The notes beneath the pieces were generated by a model that did not search any database, was not told the origin of the DNA, and saw only the letters and a program-made list of their open reading frames with translations. A program made the position numbers and the translations under genes. A stretch of 64,000 bases of DNA. Origin: Struthio camelus (lineage: Eukaryota; Chordata; Aves; Struthioniformes; Struthionidae). Each line of letters starts with the position of its first letter. Within the stretch, counting starts at the first letter, position 1. Of this stretch, positions 61,901-64,000 are shown one piece after another. The stretch covers positions 192,876,247 to 192,940,246 of the forward strand of contig NC_090942.1 in assembly GCF_040807025.1 (NCBI RefSeq), given 5' to 3'.

Positions 61901-64000
61901 TTTTGCTTTAAAGTTGTACAGAAAATATAATCAAATATTTCTCAGATCCACTGTAAGTTCTGTCTTTCCCCAAATTTTCAATGTATCTAAAAGTGACTTA
62001 CACTATGCTCTATTCTGCAGTAGGAAATTATCAGTTAAAATCACAACCATGCTGATAATCACAATATTTTCAAATAAGTTTAAGTTAATTTTCAGATTAA
62101 CACTTAGATCAATTTCTTACTAGGAAAAAAAAAAAATCACTGTTAACACCAACTAAAAAGTAGATTGATGGATGAATTCATGACAATTTTTGGATTGAAG
62201 TATTAAAAAAAACATGAAAGGGAATTTACAGTAAGTAAAAAGTATGTTCTTAAAGTTTAGTGGGTTAATGGAAGGTTTAAATATTTTAGAGATGCTCACA
62301 CATTACAAAGATTTTTAAATACTGCACAAATTAAAAAAATATATAAATATTTCAGATCTCATGCTTTAAAAATATTGTCTTAGTAGTGGGATTCACATCC
62401 TATTTGCATGATATTTTGTTCTATAAGTACTAATTTTCTCAAAATATTGCTGCAAAAAAATTTAGAATGTTATCAGAAAAAAAATTGTTCTCTCTCCAAA
62501 AAAAAAAAAAAAAGTCCCCCCATGCTCAGAAAAATAATTACTTTGAATAGCCATATAGTTAAAATAAATTCAAAATTAACTAAGCTAGAAATAGGGCTTA
62601 TTCAAACACACTACTCAGTTAGCAAACACATCTTCATACCTTTTCTCCCTTTTTCATGTTAGTGTGTGAACAGCAACCTAAAACAAGGTGGATTAACCGG
62701 CCACCAGTACAGTAGTTGAACTTTTAGAGAACTCTGATTACATTTTTCTCCCCCCACCATCCACAGCTTAAATGTATGGGTTTATAGGAATTTCTACTTA
62801 GGTTTTTGTTGCCAAAAAAAGAAAAAAAAAGAAAAAAAAAGCAATACCTTACTCTCACATATTTGGTTTTGAGTAAGAACAACAGGTATTTAAATATCCC
62901 AAATTAGCATGTTTTAACTATTTTTCCTAAAGAATTCATATGTCATTTGTTCCTCTTTCACATTTGCCTTGCAAGACCATTTTTATCAACAGGTAAGAAA
63001 AAATGAAGTGTAATTGTGTACCAGTCTGAAATCCTTGCAGTATAGATGTATCATTAAATGCCTGACCTAATAAAAAAAATTAAATGTTTATTTAAATCCA
63101 ATAGTATACAGAACTCCATTTTAAAGTAAAATAAATCCAGCCTTAACATTACACTAACAAAATCCAGAAAATTCAGTTCTTTCAGATTTCAAAAATTAGA
63201 ACAGCTATGCCTAAGACATCATAGGGTTTTCAAACAATGGCTGATTTCAAATGTGTTGTAATAACAAGGCACGGGTTGCATTAATAGCTGTATATCTCCT
63301 TCAGGAAAATTATTTAAGTTGCATTTGAAAAGCAATAAGTCCTTAAAGAAAGCATAGATGAGTTGACAAAGTCATCTGCAACAGCACTTTCAGAACAGTA
63401 ATGAGCATGCATTGTCAGCTATCAAATTATGATTTAGTCAACAAGATCTGTAGAGCCTCATGTGAATACCTATATTACGAACAGTAAAAGTGACCATGAA
63501 AAGTTACACTCGGGAAGCCCTTCAGCAAAGTAGTCTGTACATTTTTATCTTTTCAGTCTCATTACAATCAGATATTGCAAAACAGTTTACGAAGTTAACC
63601 ATACAATTTGTAATAGCCACACCAACAATTTTTAAGGGGCCGGCACTCAGCCCTTATTCAGGCTCATCTTCCATCAAAATCAGTGGGAATTTTGCCTAAA
63701 CAGGAACTGTAACAGCAGAAGCTAAGAGTAATAAAATAAAACAAATACACACCCCGCATCTCTCCTGAAAGCTTCAACTACTTCTTGGGCCACAAAACAG
63801 CCAGGCTGATTATTAAATATAGAAAAGTTCTAGAACAAAATTAATATAGGCCAAATTTCAGCATGAAAATGTTCTAGAGCTAATCAACACTTGAGAAGTG
63901 GATTTTAATGATAACTGACAACTGCAGCACACTTGACAGATATTTGAGCTTGTAAATGAGTAAGACTTGTAATTAAATGCATTACTGCAAAATTCCTCCC
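49979..64000. other. AT-rich non-coding region to the right of the microRNA cluster
   Basis: No supported protein gene, CpG island or structured RNA. Contains homopolymer runs (G14 at 50767-50780, G12 at 55730-55741, G11 at 56118-56128, C10 at 60182-60191, and T and A runs) and dinucleotide patches such as the TA-rich block at 52430-52492. The longest frames are about 95 codons without recognisable features. Confidence 0.6.

Larger units (their letters stand above)
29160..64000 (-). other. DLEU2: Inferred DLEU2-type primary transcript territory hosting miR-15a/16-1
   Basis: Inference from position: in mammals these microRNAs lie in an intron of the long non-coding RNA DLEU2, transcribed from the right and passing antisense to KCNRG and TRIM13. 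The strand and order of the hairpins here agree. I could not identify any DLEU2 exon, and there is no CpG island between 50 and 64 kb, so the start is probably beyond the right edge. Ends are nominal. Confidence 0.4.

Noticed and set aside
1-64000. CRISPR arrays, prokaryotic operons, tRNA or rRNA genes
   Set aside because: None seen; the splice structure and gene content are vertebrate nuclear.

Overview
This window is vertebrate nuclear DNA, most likely from a bird (another sauropsid is possible). It is AT-rich, intron-split and mostly non-coding. It holds the conserved neighbourhood known in humans as 13q14.3, the region deleted in B-cell chronic lymphocytic leukaemia: SPRYD7, TRIM13, KCNRG and the miR-15a/miR-16-1 cluster. 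The avian assignment rests on the compact spacing, the miR-16 form ending in GGTG rather than the mammalian GGCG, and worn CR1/L3-type LINE fossils. It is an inference.

Layout. From 1 to 9,748 on the minus strand lies SPRYD7 (five coding exons, 196 residues, full length). Its CpG-island promoter is at about 9.4-10.1 kb. From 10 to 18.5 kb is an intergenic stretch with two further CpG-rich patches (10.8-11.35 and 12.95-13.45 kb) that no recognised gene explains. At 18.5-19.6 kb is the CpG-island promoter of TRIM13, with a first exon ending in an ATG exactly at the splice donor. The main TRIM13 coding exon is 23,450-24,682 on the plus strand. KCNRG follows on the plus strand in two coding exons (26,254-26,831 and 28,778-29,030). 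The rest, 29-64 kb, has no protein gene that I can support. It contains the miR-16-1 and miR-15a hairpins on the minus strand at 49,754-49,978, old LINE/SINE fossils, low-complexity runs, and one promoter-like CCAAT/CCAAT/TATA arrangement at 32.47-32.51 kb.

How the parts relate. TRIM13 is an ER-anchored RING E3 ligase, KCNRG a T1/BTB protein that restrains Kv channel assembly, and SPRYD7 a single-SPRY protein of uncharacterised role. The microRNAs are processed from a minus-strand primary transcript (DLEU2 in mammals), whose start is probably beyond the right edge and which may run antisense to KCNRG and TRIM13. The order and strands of all four loci match the human arrangement.

I did not find an undescribed multi-gene system. 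The points most worth a second look are a (GGCCTG)n-type hexanucleotide repeat in SPRYD7 intron 1 (the same unit as the human NOP56/SCA36 repeat), the TRIM13 start codon placed at the splice junction, the orphan CpG patches, the isolated TATA/CCAAT promoter-like site, and miR-15/16 seed matches flanking KCNRG.
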